Below are positions 1 to 8,766 of a DNA stretch of 31,553 bases, in pieces. The stretch's first letter is position 1; the number at the start of each line of letters is the position of its first letter. The stretch is taken from NCBI GenBank assembly GCA_964539665.1, contig CAZIKB010000074.1, forward strand, positions 1-31,553. Reading direction: 5' to 3'. A model generated the notes under the pieces. The model had not been told where the DNA came from, searched no databases, and was given only the letters and a program-made list of their open reading frames with translations. Origin of the DNA: CAZIKB01 sp964539665. Its GTDB lineage: Bacteria; Zhuqueibacterota; Zhuqueibacteria; Oceanimicrobiales; Oceanimicrobiaceae. Both the position numbers and the translations under genes were made by a program.

Positions 1-803
1 ATGTGTTATGTCTTTTAATTTACAATTAGTTAAATGGTTTTCGTTCAAACACTAACTATGGGAAGCTTTAATCAACGTAATTAGACTTTAACCGAAATCA
101 GCCACTCAATCAAGTACGTTAAAATTCGCTATCGCGGTCGGTAAGAATCAGTATTTTTAAAAAGCAAAGAAAGCGTCGCAATAAATTCCTTCATTTAGGT
201 TTAAATCCTTTTAACTCTGCTCAAGATTGGAATTCGGATATTATATCAAACGGAACTTTGTTCATGCTGCTGCAAAAGCGAACCATCCTTTAAATTATAT
301 TAAATATTTTTTAACAAGAATGCAAGAAAAATATCATTAATTTCTAAATATTTAATATCTTGTAATAATATATGTCAATTCTCTAACAACTCATACACAT
401 TTTATCCCAATGTATCGCTGGTATAAGGTTTTTGAAGAACAGCATCGCCAGGTTTGGAGTACAGCCCTTTTTTAGAAAAAAACTGACAAATCACAAGCAC
501 TCTTAAGAGAAACCAGTGCTAATTTTGGCGATTTTCAAACAGTGAGAAGTAGATTCGTAATATTAGAAGCCGTAGTTCCACCCAAATTTCTTGAAGAATA
601 ACTTAACATAATAATTTTAATAAGGCAAGAATTATTTAAAGAATTTGTAACTGATCGGTTAATAGTGTTGAAGTAGTGCTCTAAGCAGTCAGTCAAACTA
701 ACTCCATGCTTCAGGTCCTATACATTACGAAATCAATAACTGCGTTTACACTATTGGCAGACTTATGGCGGTGTGATTTGATTTAAGTTCTTTTGCGTAC
801 ATC
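1..803. other. Gene-poor left edge
   Basis: No intact coding region is visible in the first 803 bases on either strand. Reading frames are closed at short intervals and the DNA is AT-rich. The only recognisable protein-like content is a short minus-strand receiver-domain remnant at 402-518, listed separately. The rest (1-401 and 519-803) shows no promoter, RNA or repeat I can support, and may be the eroded remains of a two-component regulatory gene. Confidence 0.6.
402..518 (-). pseudogene. Decayed C-terminus of a response-regulator receiver domain
   Basis: A 38-codon open stretch on the minus strand ends in TAA at 404-402 and contains LLRVLVI, then SKPGDAVLQKPYTSDTLG. This matches the end of receiver domains of hybrid histidine kinases, where a hydrophobic strand of the type 'lkVLyiSGy' is followed by 'G..fLqKPft...L'; the Lys-Pro pair is the conserved receiver lysine. 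There is no start codon or upstream receiver core in frame, and a TAG lies immediately upstream, so it is a relic. The assignment rests on motif similarity only. Confidence 0.55.
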
Positions 804-1166
804 TTATGTAGCTTGGAGCGCATTTTCGACAGCGTATAGAAGCTCTGCCTGTCTGAATGGTTTATAAAGCCCACAAACAGCTCCAAATTTTTGAGCCATT
901 TGCAGATAAGGTGTCTCAATTGAACCTGTTATGGCTATTATGGGTAATAGTGATTTAGTTTTACGCAGGATACGAATAATTTCAATACCTTCCATATCTG
1001 GCATAATGATATCAGTAACAACCAAGTCGGGGGTGTGTTCTTCGATCATTCTCAGCCCTTCGTTACCGTTACGTGCGTCCACAACATCATAGCCACCTCT
1101 CTCCAGCATTTCTCGAATGGTTGCGCGTGCTGCAGGTGTGTCATCGATGATTAGCACTTTTTTCAT
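804..1166 (-). CDS. Stand-alone response regulator receiver (CheY-like)
   Basis: A single receiver domain of about 120 residues with no output domain. Counting from a GTG at 1178, the signature residues are the acidic pair D12-D13 (VLIIDD), phospho-acceptor D56 (VVTDIIMPD), T84 (IAITGS) and K106 (LYKPF), so the phosphorylation site is complete. I prefer the ATG at 1166 because MKKVLIIDD is the usual receiver start and a weak AAGTGA lies just upstream; the GTG at 1178 has no ribosome site. It probably relays phosphate from a histidine kinase encoded elsewhere. Degraded receiver fragments lie on both sides in the same orientation, so this looks like the survivor of a larger receiver-rich locus. 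Confidence 0.9.
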   Translation of the reverse strand: MKKVLIIDDTPAARATIREMLERGGYDVVDARNGNEGLRMIEEHTPDLVVTDIIMPDMEGIEIIRILRKTKSLLPIIAITGSIETPYLQMAQKFGAVCGLYKPFRQAELLYAVENALQAT

Positions 1167-1243
1167 TTTTTGATTCACTTGATTTTCATACTAAATAGTT
1201 AACAATAGTCTTGTATTTTATGCCCTTTATAACTTTAGTCACT

Positions 1244-1405
1244 TCAAACTTTTATATATTTACTTATTATCGTAATAGTTATGTAATTCTTAAATTTATA
1301 TTTTTCTATTTCTGAATTTATATCAGATCCTGTCAAAAATATTACAGGTAATTCTGGATTGAGTGCCTTCATTTATTAAGTTACTAATTTTAAAAAATCA
1401 GGCAT
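1244..1405 (-). pseudogene. Decayed receiver-domain fragment
   Basis: On the minus strand a frame reads GMPDFLKLVT, two consecutive TAA stops, then MKALNPELPVIFLTGSD, and stays open to a TGA at 1246-1244. In intact receivers 'MPgmdGleLL..ik.lnPelPVIflTGs' is a continuous block, and the spacing between MPD and LNPELPVIFLTG here is within one residue of normal. The two stops and the lack of both the phospho-Asp segment and the KP segment in frame show a pseudogene. It lies upstream of the intact CheY-like gene in the same direction. Confidence 0.55.
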
Positions 1406-1507
1406 ACCTGCCGTCCGGGAATTGGAATTTAGCAATTATTCAGTGCAAGCTGGATTTGTGTGGCATGGAAGGTTTTAGGGCGCTGCCGACCCATTGACTA
1501 TTTACTT

Positions 1508-3127
1508 TTAATCTTTATATTCGCGTTTCAGGAATTCTATCAGGGCATCGACTGCACGTTTGTCATCAAAGTCACGTAGCGCGAATAATGCCCTGGAACG
1601 AACTTCACGGCTGGGATCGTTCTTGGCCGCTTCAATCAGCGGTTCGACAGCTCTCGCATCTTCAATGTCCTCCAGAGCGGAAACGGCGCGTAAACGAATG
1701 GTTTTGTCCGGGTCATTTTGTAATGCATCAATGAGGGCTGGTACAACTTCCGTAGTGCCAATTTCTTCTAAAGCATATAATGCCCGCATGCGAAGATTGG
1801 TATTTTCATCATGAGCCAGCACTTGTGTTAAAGCAGGGATGGCCCGGGTATCGTCAAGTTCTTCAAGAATGTAAAGGGCACGCAGACGCAGATTCTGGTT
1901 CTTTTCCTTCTCTAATATTTCGACAAGAATGGGCAGACTTTCCGGGGATGCCATCTCTTCAAGTATATACATGGCCCGCAAACGTAAGTTTGTATCTGCT
2001 TCGTTCTTAAGTATGTGTAAAATTATTTCACGAATTTTACTGAATACTTCTTCGTCGTTATAATCCTCCAGAGCATACATGGCCCTTAGTTTCAAATTTT
2101 TATCAGTTTCATTTTTCAGCACATGTATCAGGGCGTCAATAGCTCTATCATCTTCCATGTCTTCAAGCATATACAGCGCCCGTAATTTTAGATTTCTATT
2201 CTCATCTTTCTTTTTTAATATTTCAATCAACGTTGGGACAACCCGATTGTCGTCAATATCTTCCAGCGCATATATGGCTCGAAGGCGCAGATTAGGTTCT
2301 TTCGCGGTTCTTAAGACTTCAATCAATGCTGGTACAGACTCACTGCTTTCCATTTCTTCCAAAATATACAGCGCGCGTAAACGTAAATTGGCGTCGGTTT
2401 CGTTGCGGACAATTTTTAATAGCGCGGGTAATGCTCGTTCATCTTTCATCTCCTCCAGGTAATAGAGGGCTCGTAGTTTAATGTTCTTGTTAGTTTCACT
2501 GCGCAGGACTTCGAGAACCACTGGCAGAGCTTCGGGCGCTTCAAGATCTTCCAAAATCATCATGGCTCGTAAACGTATGTTTGGATCGGTTTCCTTCTTT
2601 AATATATTAAGGAGAACCGGAATGGCTTTGCGATCCTTTAAGTCTCCCAGGGCAATAAGCGCCTGTAAACGTGTCCGACGATTTTGATTTTCTAAACCTT
2701 TTTCAACAAAACGTCGGTACTCTTCTTCACCTGATTTAACAAGCTCACGCGCCAATTCCACCATTTTGGTTTCAGCATCGTCCACCCAGACACTTTTGGG
2801 ATAGTTTAGAGTGAGGATTTCATAGTTTTTGAAAGCCTCATTTAATTTGCCGGGTTGTTTTTCCAAGCAATACGCGATCCAGAATTGTGCATCGTCTGCA
2901 GAAGTACCGTCAGGATATTCTTTAAGAATCTGTTTAAACAATTGGATAGCCGAATCCCACTCTTTTTTGTCACGCAATAACCTGCCATCGCGAAGGAGTT
3001 TACTGGCAGATTGTTGATTTCGCCATGATGATTCTGGATTATGACTTAAATTTAACTCATGGGCAAAAGTAATATTTGAATAGATGAAAATGACTGAACT
3101 CAGAAATAATGAAATATATTTATACAT
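1508..3127 (-). CDS. Exported TPR/HEAT-repeat protein
   Basis: The start is ATG 3127, preceded by GGGAGAA; a longer frame from 3154 would put this ribosome site inside the gene. The product is about 539 residues. Residues 1-22 form a signal peptide (MYKYISLFLSSVIFIYSNI... ending TFA). Residues ~40-115 resemble a YbgF/BamD-like TPR segment (WDSAIQLFKQILKEYPDG). From ~149 to the end there are 12 HEAT (PBS-lyase-like) units of about 32 residues around NLRLRALYILEEM...RAIPALIEVLK; unit 5 is a residue or two longer and unit 7 carries about four extra residues. HEAT solenoids bind other proteins. It is the third gene of a unit with an ECF sigma factor and its anti-sigma factor, so it may be a periplasmic partner or sensor in that pathway. 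The role is inferred from context only. Confidence 0.85.
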   Translation of the reverse strand: MYKYISLFLSSVIFIYSNITFAHELNLSHNPESSWRNQQSASKLLRDGRLLRDKKEWDSAIQLFKQILKEYPDGTSADDAQFWIAYCLEKQPGKLNEAFKNYEILTLNYPKSVWVDDAETKMVELARELVKSGEEEYRRFVEKGLENQNRRTRLQALIALGDLKDRKAIPVLLNILKKETDPNIRLRAMMILEDLEAPEALPVVLEVLRSETNKNIKLRALYYLEEMKDERALPALLKIVRNETDANLRLRALYILEEMESSESVPALIEVLRTAKEPNLRLRAIYALEDIDDNRVVPTLIEILKKKDENRNLKLRALYMLEDMEDDRAIDALIHVLKNETDKNLKLRAMYALEDYNDEEVFSKIREIILHILKNEADTNLRLRAMYILEEMASPESLPILVEILEKEKNQNLRLRALYILEELDDTRAIPALTQVLAHDENTNLRMRALYALEEIGTTEVVPALIDALQNDPDKTIRLRAVSALEDIEDARAVEPLIEAAKNDPSREVRSRALFALRDFDDKRAVDALIEFLKREYKD

Positions 3128-3215
3128 ATCTTTATTCTCCCAAACGCTGTACATTTGTAATTTGATTATATAGAATTATTAACCTTATTTTTAAAATTAA
3201 TAGTCTGTTAATGTT

Positions 3216-4106
3216 TTATATCGAAGACCTGTCTTTTTGTCCTGGTTCTTTTACTTTATTGTTCAGGATGATTTCTTTCAACTCAATACTTTTAGCATCG
3301 AAAATTTCAATTTTAATGAGAATGTCCTGCCTTAAAATAGTTGCTTTAAGCATTTCAATATCTGATTTTTCAAGTGTGTCTTTCAAGTTGGCTAAATCGA
3401 AAAGAAGAAGTTCCAGATTTTCAACCGTACCTTTGAGATCGTCCAGGTCTGTTTTTTGAAGATCTTTTTTGATGAAAACGGTTTTTTCCAATAAATTTTG
3501 TGACGTATTTCGTATGCTGCTTAAATCTAACTGCTCCTGTTCTGGCTCGCTGTTTTTTATCTCCATCAACAACACTCCGGTCTGGTCAAAGTAGTTTTCA
3601 ATTTGCTGGGCCAGAGCAGTTCGAATTAATTGTTCTCGATTTTGTTCACTTTCTGTCTCTTCTCGCGATACTGAGAAAGCCTGAGAGGTCTCCTGACCTT
3701 TTTTACTTAATTCCAATCTTTGTGAATCAATTGGTTTCTGGAGCCGATTTGTGAGCAATATAACCAGCACTACAACGGCAAAACCAACCTGGACTGCGCG
3801 AATATGGGCCGGCGGGCTTATGATTAATGTTTCAAATAGCCGGCGCAACCAATGACTAAACCTGGTGAGGCCAGAGGATTTGTGCGTTGATTCAATGCGT
3901 GAAACTAATCCTGGCCAAAGATTCTTTGCTGGGAAAGCTTTCTGCATCTTCTGCTGAAACAGCGAAGTACTAAATTGAAAATCTTCCAGAATCTGTCTGC
4001 AACTTGAGCAGGCATCTATGTGCTTTTCCGTTTGCTGCCATTCAGATGCCGTGATTTCGCCATCCAAATAGGCGGAAATTAGAATTTCAACTTGATGACA
4101 TTTCAT
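3216..4106 (-). CDS. Zinc-finger anti-sigma factor (zf-HC2 type)
   Basis: The N-terminus is a classic anti-sigma zinc-binding domain: C3, then H29-x3-C33-x2-C36 (KHIDACSSC), with the ISAYLDGEI helix before it. One membrane span lies at about residues 103-120 (RAVQVGFAVVVLVILLTN). The remaining ~175 residues are polar and helix-rich with coiled-coil character and would lie in the periplasm. The start ATG 4106 has an AGAGGTAA ribosome site and lies 12 bases after the sigma-factor stop, so the two are co-transcribed. The family sequesters its ECF sigma factor until an envelope signal releases it. The periplasmic domain matches nothing I recognise. Confidence 0.85.
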   Translation of the reverse strand: MKCHQVEILISAYLDGEITASEWQQTEKHIDACSSCRQILEDFQFSTSLFQQKMQKAFPAKNLWPGLVSRIESTHKSSGLTRFSHWLRRLFETLIISPPAHIRAVQVGFAVVVLVILLTNRLQKPIDSQRLELSKKGQETSQAFSVSREETESEQNREQLIRTALAQQIENYFDQTGVLLMEIKNSEPEQEQLDLSSIRNTSQNLLEKTVFIKKDLQKTDLDDLKGTVENLELLLFDLANLKDTLEKSDIEMLKATILRQDILIKIEIFDAKSIELKEIILNNKVKEPGQKDRSSI

Positions 4107-4118
4107 CGTTAGTTACCT

Positions 4119-4736
4119 CTATGCTTGTAAATAAGGGCGCAGTTTTTTATTAAGTAAAGTTCGCGCCCGGAATACGCGTGTTTTCACATTGTTTATAGAA
4201 CAATCCAACATTGTTGCTACTTCCTTATATGAATAGCCTTCAATTACGCCTAAAATAAATGATGCACGAATGGTCTCGGGTAATTCATTGAGCGCTTTTT
4301 GCAGTGTCTGTTCCAGTTCAACCTGTTCAGTTTCATCACCTGGATTATTTTGTTCGCCAGTTTCTGCCATCATCACGTTGTCAACAAAACTTTGTTCATA
4401 ATTTTCAATCGAGTCAAATGCTTTACGCCGGTGTTTATTTAAATAATTTATAGTCTCATTTTTTGCTACCCGAAACAGCCAGGCTGTAAAATATTTTGAC
4501 TCGCGCAGTGTCGGCAGCTTTTGATGCATTTTCACGAATACTTCCTGTAAAATATCTTCTGCATCATGCACTCTGCCAATCATACGCAAGACAAAATTGT
4601 ACACGGGTACTTTGTATGCTTCAAAAAGTTGTTGGAACGCATCTGTTTCACCTTGCTTTGCCTTTTCGATGAGCTCCAGTTCGTTTTTAATTTGTTTCAA
4701 TATTCCTTTCTGGTAATCATGAACCGTGAAAACCAT
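4119..4736 (-). CDS. ECF-type RNA polymerase sigma factor
   Basis: A 205-residue ECF (sigma-70 family) protein. Region 2 spans about 35-102, with the core-binding and -10 recognition block DAEDILQEVFVKMHQ and TAWLFRVAKNETINYLNKHRR. A charged linker follows. Region 4 is at about 140-197, with the helix-turn-helix YSYKEVATMLDCSINNVKTR at 168-187. It is the first gene of the sigma/anti-sigma/HEAT unit and is divergent from the S9 peptidase. The ATG at 4736 has no convincing ribosome site; the N-terminus is about 15 residues longer than typical, so a downstream start (for example the TTG at codon 13, behind AAAGGA) is possible. Targets cannot be read from the sequence, although such factors usually regulate their own operon. 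Confidence 0.9.
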   Translation of the reverse strand: MVFTVHDYQKGILKQIKNELELIEKAKQGETDAFQQLFEAYKVPVYNFVLRMIGRVHDAEDILQEVFVKMHQKLPTLRESKYFTAWLFRVAKNETINYLNKHRRKAFDSIENYEQSFVDNVMMAETGEQNNPGDETEQVELEQTLQKALNELPETIRASFILGVIEGYSYKEVATMLDCSINNVKTRVFRARTLLNKKLRPYLQA

Positions 4737-4961
4737 TTGTTAATAATAAAGACAAGATAATAACTTCGAGGTTACAATATATATGAAATAACAAATTTTA
4801 CCCTTTGTCAAGTAAAAAATGCAAGGCAAAAACATAGAAGGGTAGGTATTTAAGGAAACACTTGAATCTTTGAAAATATTGTCTATTTTATAACATATTA
4901 GTTCTATAAATAGCATTTTGGTGAAATCAAATGAAATATCTTGAATTTTAGGAGACAGATT

Positions 4962-7874
4962 ATGCTGATGCAAAAAAGACTAATAATACTATTCTATTCT
5001 TTTCTATTGCTCTTTCACGGATTTGTGGCTGCACAAGAGAAAGATGCGAATACCGCACCCCGACCAATCGGAATCGAGGATGCCATTGCCTGGAAGAGCA
5101 TCCGCACTACAATATTATCAAATGACGGGAATTGGTTTGCATATCAACTTTCTCCCAATAAAGGTGATAGTGAAATCATTATCAGGAATACAAAATCTGA
5201 AAAAGAATTTGCCTTTCCGATAGGCGAAGCGCCCCGACGGGGATCGGAGGAAGCTATTGCATTTTCAGAAGATTCAAAATGGCTGGCCTTCACAATTTAT
5301 CCCGCAGAAAAGCAAGCGAAAAAGCTTAAAAAACAGAAGAAAAAACTTTACAACAAAGGTGGATTGCTTGAATTAGCTACTGGTGAAAAACTTGAATTCG
5401 ATAAAGTTAAGGCATTTGCTTTTTCCGGAGAAAATCCTGCCTGGTTCGCTTTACACAAATACCCTGGCGAAAAACAAAAAGAAGGCCAGGATGAATGGAC
5501 GGGAGCCGATTTGATTTTGCGCGAATTGGCAGCAAAGTCAACGTTAAATATCGGCAACGTTTCGGAGTTCGCTTTCAACAAGAGCGGAACATTACTCGCG
5601 TGGCTTATCGACGCGCGTGATAAAAGTGGCAATGGGATTCAAATTCGAGATATGCATAAAAGCATAGTTATGTCCCTTGACAGCGATACGGCTGCTTACA
5701 AAAGCTTAAACTGGACCGAAGAGGGTGATGCGTTTGCGGTCTTAAAGGGCTTAGAAAATGATGATTATGAAGATAAGCTCTATAGTCTGTTAGGGTTTAG
5801 CAGTTTCTCTGCCAGAAAGCCCCAAAAAGTTATCTATGAACCTGACAGCGATGAAAACTTTCCCGAAGATATGACCATAAGCCCCAATCACGAACCTCTG
5901 TGGACAGAAGATCTAACTGGTATTTTATTCGGGATTAATGAAACGAAAAAGAAAGAAAATGAAGAGGGTGACGAGAAAGGTGAGGATAAAAAGAATGAAG
6001 ATAATGAAAAAGATAAAATTAAGACATCTGAAAAAAAGAAAGGCAAAAAGGGTTCTGAAGATGACCCGGCGGAGCTGGTGCTCTGGCATTGGAAAGACAA
6101 ACGGCTTCAATCCAGACAGCAGGTTCAGGAAAAACGGGATAAGAATTTCAGCTATCTATCCATCTACCGTGTGAAAGAAAAGAAGTTTATCAGACTCGCT
6201 GATGATGAATTGCGACAGGTAGAACCGACGCCGAGACAGCGTTGGGCTATTGGTTTTGATAATCGTAATTATGAACTTCAGGGCAGCCTTGAAGGCCGGC
6301 GTTACCGGGATATTTATGTTGTTGATTTGAAAACAGGCGCCCGTAAACTGGCGGTTGAGAAAAACCGCTGGTACTACGGCCCGTCTCCCGAAGACAGCCA
6401 TTTTTATTATTACAACGACGGCCATTTTTATACATACGAACTGGCAACCACTAAAATTTACAATATTACTGAGAATGTCCCAACATCGTTCATCGATGAG
6501 GAAGATGATCACAACGTAATTAAACCACCGATACGGCCATTAGGCTGGACAAAAAGTGACCGATCTGTTCTGCTTTACGATAACTGGGATGTGTGGAACG
6601 TGCCGGTGCAAGGCGGGAAGGGTACAAATTTAACGGTTATCGGGAAAAAGGACGGTATCCGCTATCAACGTCGATTTCAGCTTGATCCCGACGAAAAGGG
6701 CATTGATCTGTCAGGTTCAGTTTACTTCACGGCCTACGGTGAGTGGACGAAAAAAGGCGGTATTGCCCGTGTGGATAAAGGCAAACCCGGGACTAAAATG
6801 TTACTCTGGGACGATGCGATTTTTTCAGATTTGCTTAAAGCCAAAGATAAAGATGTTTTACTGTATACTAAGCAAACGCATAATGAATACCCGGATTACT
6901 ACTCCGCAAACAAGGCTCTCACGAATGGTCAGAAAATTACAGATGTTGGTGATCAGCAAAATGATTACCTCTGGTCGGCCGGCTCCCGCCTGATCGATTA
7001 TCAGAGTGATAAAGGCAAGAAACTACAGGCAGCGCTGTTTCTACCCGCAAATTACGAAGAGGGCAAAAGCTACCCGACAGTGGTTTATATTTACGAAAAT
7101 CTCTCCCAGTGGCGCAATCGCTTTTTTACGCCACAAGTTGGCCGCTTTAATAAATCCTTGTACACAAGCCAGGGCTATGCCGTGCTCATGCCGGATATTG
7201 TTTACGAGGTAAATGATCCGGGGATGTCGGCGGTCTGGTGCGTACTTCCTGCAGTCAAAGCCGCAATCAAAACAGGGATAGTTGATGCACAAAATGTGGC
7301 AATTCACGGCCATTCCTGGGGTGGATACCAGACGTCATTTCTCATTACACAGACGGAAATTTTCAAGGCTGCCGTGGCAGGTGCGCCCCTAACCAATATG
7401 ATAAGTATGTTTAGCTCAATCTACTGGAATTCTGGTAGAACAAACCAGTCCATATTTGAAAGCAGCCAGGGACGATTCACTGGCGGTTATTGGGACAACA
7501 TCGAAGCGTATACTCGCAATTCTCCGGTCTATTATGCCACTAATGTGAAAACGCCGCTTCTGCTTTTGCATAATGACAAAGACGGCGCGGTAGACTGGAA
7601 CCAGGGCATTGAGTATTATAATACGCTCAGACGCCTTAAAAAACCTGTGGTTATGCTGCAGTATAAAGGTGAGAATCATGGCCTGCGCAAGCCAGAGAAC
7701 ATGCGGGATTATTCCTACAGAATGCTGGAATTTTTCGATCACTATTTAAAGGGAAAGCCAGCGCCAAAGTGGCTTGAACAAGGCATTCCCCATTTAAAAC
7801 TCAAAGACCATCTAAAAGAACGAGCCCGGAAGAAAGAAACACAGAAGAAACCGAAAGAGAAACATACGGATTAG
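4962..7874 (+). CDS. Secreted S9-family serine peptidase (prolyl oligopeptidase/DPP-like)
   Basis: The start is ATG 4962, seven bases after GGAG, giving 970 residues. An in-frame TTG at 4941 is rejected because it would bury that ribosome site. Residues 1-24 are a signal peptide (…LLLFHGFVAA|QE). Residues ~25-690 form the WD40-like β-propeller region. The α/β-hydrolase domain at ~695-945 carries the triad S785 (GHSWGG), D874 (HNDKDGAV) and H906 (ENHGL). This fold cleaves peptides, classically after proline, and with this leader it should act in the periplasm or outside the cell. An odd feature is a very Lys/Glu-rich insert at ~326-371 inside the propeller, probably a surface loop. It is a single-gene unit, with no partner evident. 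A second, broken S9 gene lies at 19.7 kb. Confidence 0.92.
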   Translation: MLMQKRLIILFYSFLLLFHGFVAAQEKDANTAPRPIGIEDAIAWKSIRTTILSNDGNWFAYQLSPNKGDSEIIIRNTKSEKEFAFPIGEAPRRGSEEAIAFSEDSKWLAFTIYPAEKQAKKLKKQKKKLYNKGGLLELATGEKLEFDKVKAFAFSGENPAWFALHKYPGEKQKEGQDEWTGADLILRELAAKSTLNIGNVSEFAFNKSGTLLAWLIDARDKSGNGIQIRDMHKSIVMSLDSDTAAYKSLNWTEEGDAFAVLKGLENDDYEDKLYSLLGFSSFSARKPQKVIYEPDSDENFPEDMTISPNHEPLWTEDLTGILFGINETKKKENEEGDEKGEDKKNEDNEKDKIKTSEKKKGKKGSEDDPAELVLWHWKDKRLQSRQQVQEKRDKNFSYLSIYRVKEKKFIRLADDELRQVEPTPRQRWAIGFDNRNYELQGSLEGRRYRDIYVVDLKTGARKLAVEKNRWYYGPSPEDSHFYYYNDGHFYTYELATTKIYNITENVPTSFIDEEDDHNVIKPPIRPLGWTKSDRSVLLYDNWDVWNVPVQGGKGTNLTVIGKKDGIRYQRRFQLDPDEKGIDLSGSVYFTAYGEWTKKGGIARVDKGKPGTKMLLWDDAIFSDLLKAKDKDVLLYTKQTHNEYPDYYSANKALTNGQKITDVGDQQNDYLWSAGSRLIDYQSDKGKKLQAALFLPANYEEGKSYPTVVYIYENLSQWRNRFFTPQVGRFNKSLYTSQGYAVLMPDIVYEVNDPGMSAVWCVLPAVKAAIKTGIVDAQNVAIHGHSWGGYQTSFLITQTEIFKAAVAGAPLTNMISMFSSIYWNSGRTNQSIFESSQGRFTGGYWDNIEAYTRNSPVYYATNVKTPLLLLHNDKDGAVDWNQGIEYYNTLRRLKKPVVMLQYKGENHGLRKPENMRDYSYRMLEFFDHYLKGKPAPKWLEQGIPHLKLKDHLKERARKKETQKKPKEKHTD

Positions 7875-7942
7875 CCGGATTCAAATATTTCTGCATGGCC
7901 CTGGTTGTGTTCTGGAAATTAATCTTACCGGGGTGATTTACC

Positions 7943-8033
7943 TGGAGTGTTGGAGGATGGATTATTGGAATAATGACAAATAAAACCAAATTTGAATTTC
8001 AATAAATCCATTACTCCATCTTTCATCACTCCG
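7943..8033. repeat. Phased imperfect inverted repeat, locus A
   Basis: The arms 7943-7969 and 8007-8033 pair at 21 of 27 positions around a 37-base loop. The left arm has TGGA starting at 7943, 7951, 7958 and 7966. The right arm has TCCA, TCCA, TTCA and TCCG at 8007, 8015, 8022 and 8030. The 8-7-8 spacing is therefore mirrored. It lies between the convergent ends of the S9 peptidase and ABC ATPase genes, so it could act as a bidirectional terminator or be a REP-like repeat. Similar elements lie at 8929-9004 and 25154-25217. Confidence 0.6.
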
Positions 8034-8091
8034 TTACTTTAAAATACCATTATACTTATCACCATATTTCCCCAACTACACAAACTCACTT

Positions 8092-8766
8092 TCACAGGGT
8101 GGTATGTTTAGCAATCCTGCCGTCCATAAGATTTATTATTTTTTGACCATAGGCAGCATTTTTCTCGGAGTGGGTAACCTGGATTATCGTGGTGCCTTCT
8201 TTGTTTAATTTCGTAAACATCTCCATGATTTCTTCACCCTGGCCTGTATGCAGGTTTCCGGTAGGTTCATCCGCCAGAATGAGTTTTGGATTGGTAATCA
8301 TGGCTCTGGCAACACCAACTAATTGCTGATGCCCGCCTGATAATTGATTGGGGAAAAGATCTTTTTTTCCGACAATACTAAACCGATCAAGCGTATCAGA
8401 CACGATCCCTTTACGTTCTGCGCCTTTGATTTTCTTGTAAAGCAGCGGGGTTTCAAGGTTTTCATAAACCGTAAGCTCATCGATAAGATGATAGCTTTGA
8501 AAGACAAATCCAATATTTTGTGAATACAGTTCGGATCTTCTCTTTTCATTTAATCTATGGACAGGAAAATCGTTAAAATAATATTCGCCATCAGATGAAT
8601 CATCGAGCATGCCAATTATGTGCAACAGAGTTGATTTTCCTGAACCAGAGGGCCCCATAATCGTAACAAAGTCGCCAGGTTCTACTGTAAAGTTTATATC
8701 ACGCAGCACATAGGTATTTCCAGCGCCGGTTTTGTAATATTTAACAATGTGATTCATTTTTATCAT
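8092..8766 (-). CDS. ABC transporter ATP-binding protein (LolD/MacB-like)
   Basis: A 224-residue ATPase of the lipoprotein-release/macrolide-export type. It has Walker A GPSGSGKS (38-45), Q-loop Q90 (FVFQSYHLI), Walker B LILADEPT (162-169) and H-loop H199. The signature is LSGGHQQLVGVARA instead of the usual LSGGQQQRVAIARA (Q to H, R to L). The D-loop reads GNLHTG where family members usually have GNLDxx. ATG 8766 has GGAG seven bases upstream. No permease is adjacent, so it is an orphan whose partner may lie elsewhere, or it may be losing function. Family membership is certain; substrate is not. Confidence 0.88.
   Translation of the reverse strand: MIKMNHIVKYYKTGAGNTYVLRDINFTVEPGDFVTIMGPSGSGKSTLLHIIGMLDDSSDGEYYFNDFPVHRLNEKRRSELYSQNIGFVFQSYHLIDELTVYENLETPLLYKKIKGAERKGIVSDTLDRFSIVGKKDLFPNQLSGGHQQLVGVARAMITNPKLILADEPTGNLHTGQGEEIMEMFTKLNKEGTTIIQVTHSEKNAAYGQKIINLMDGRIAKHTTL

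Noticed and set aside
1560..2687. Several plus-strand frames opposite the HEAT gene
   Set aside because: They are antisense products of the 32-residue repeat periodicity; codon use and repeats support the minus-strand gene only.
4740..4973. 77-codon minus-strand frame upstream of the sigma-factor gene
   Set aside because: It covers the AT-rich promoter region of two divergent genes, with no ribosome site and no family.
5925..6100. Minus-strand hydrophobic frames over the Lys/Glu-rich insert
   Set aside because: Antisense of AAA/GAA codons gives TTT/TTC runs; this is an artefact of composition.
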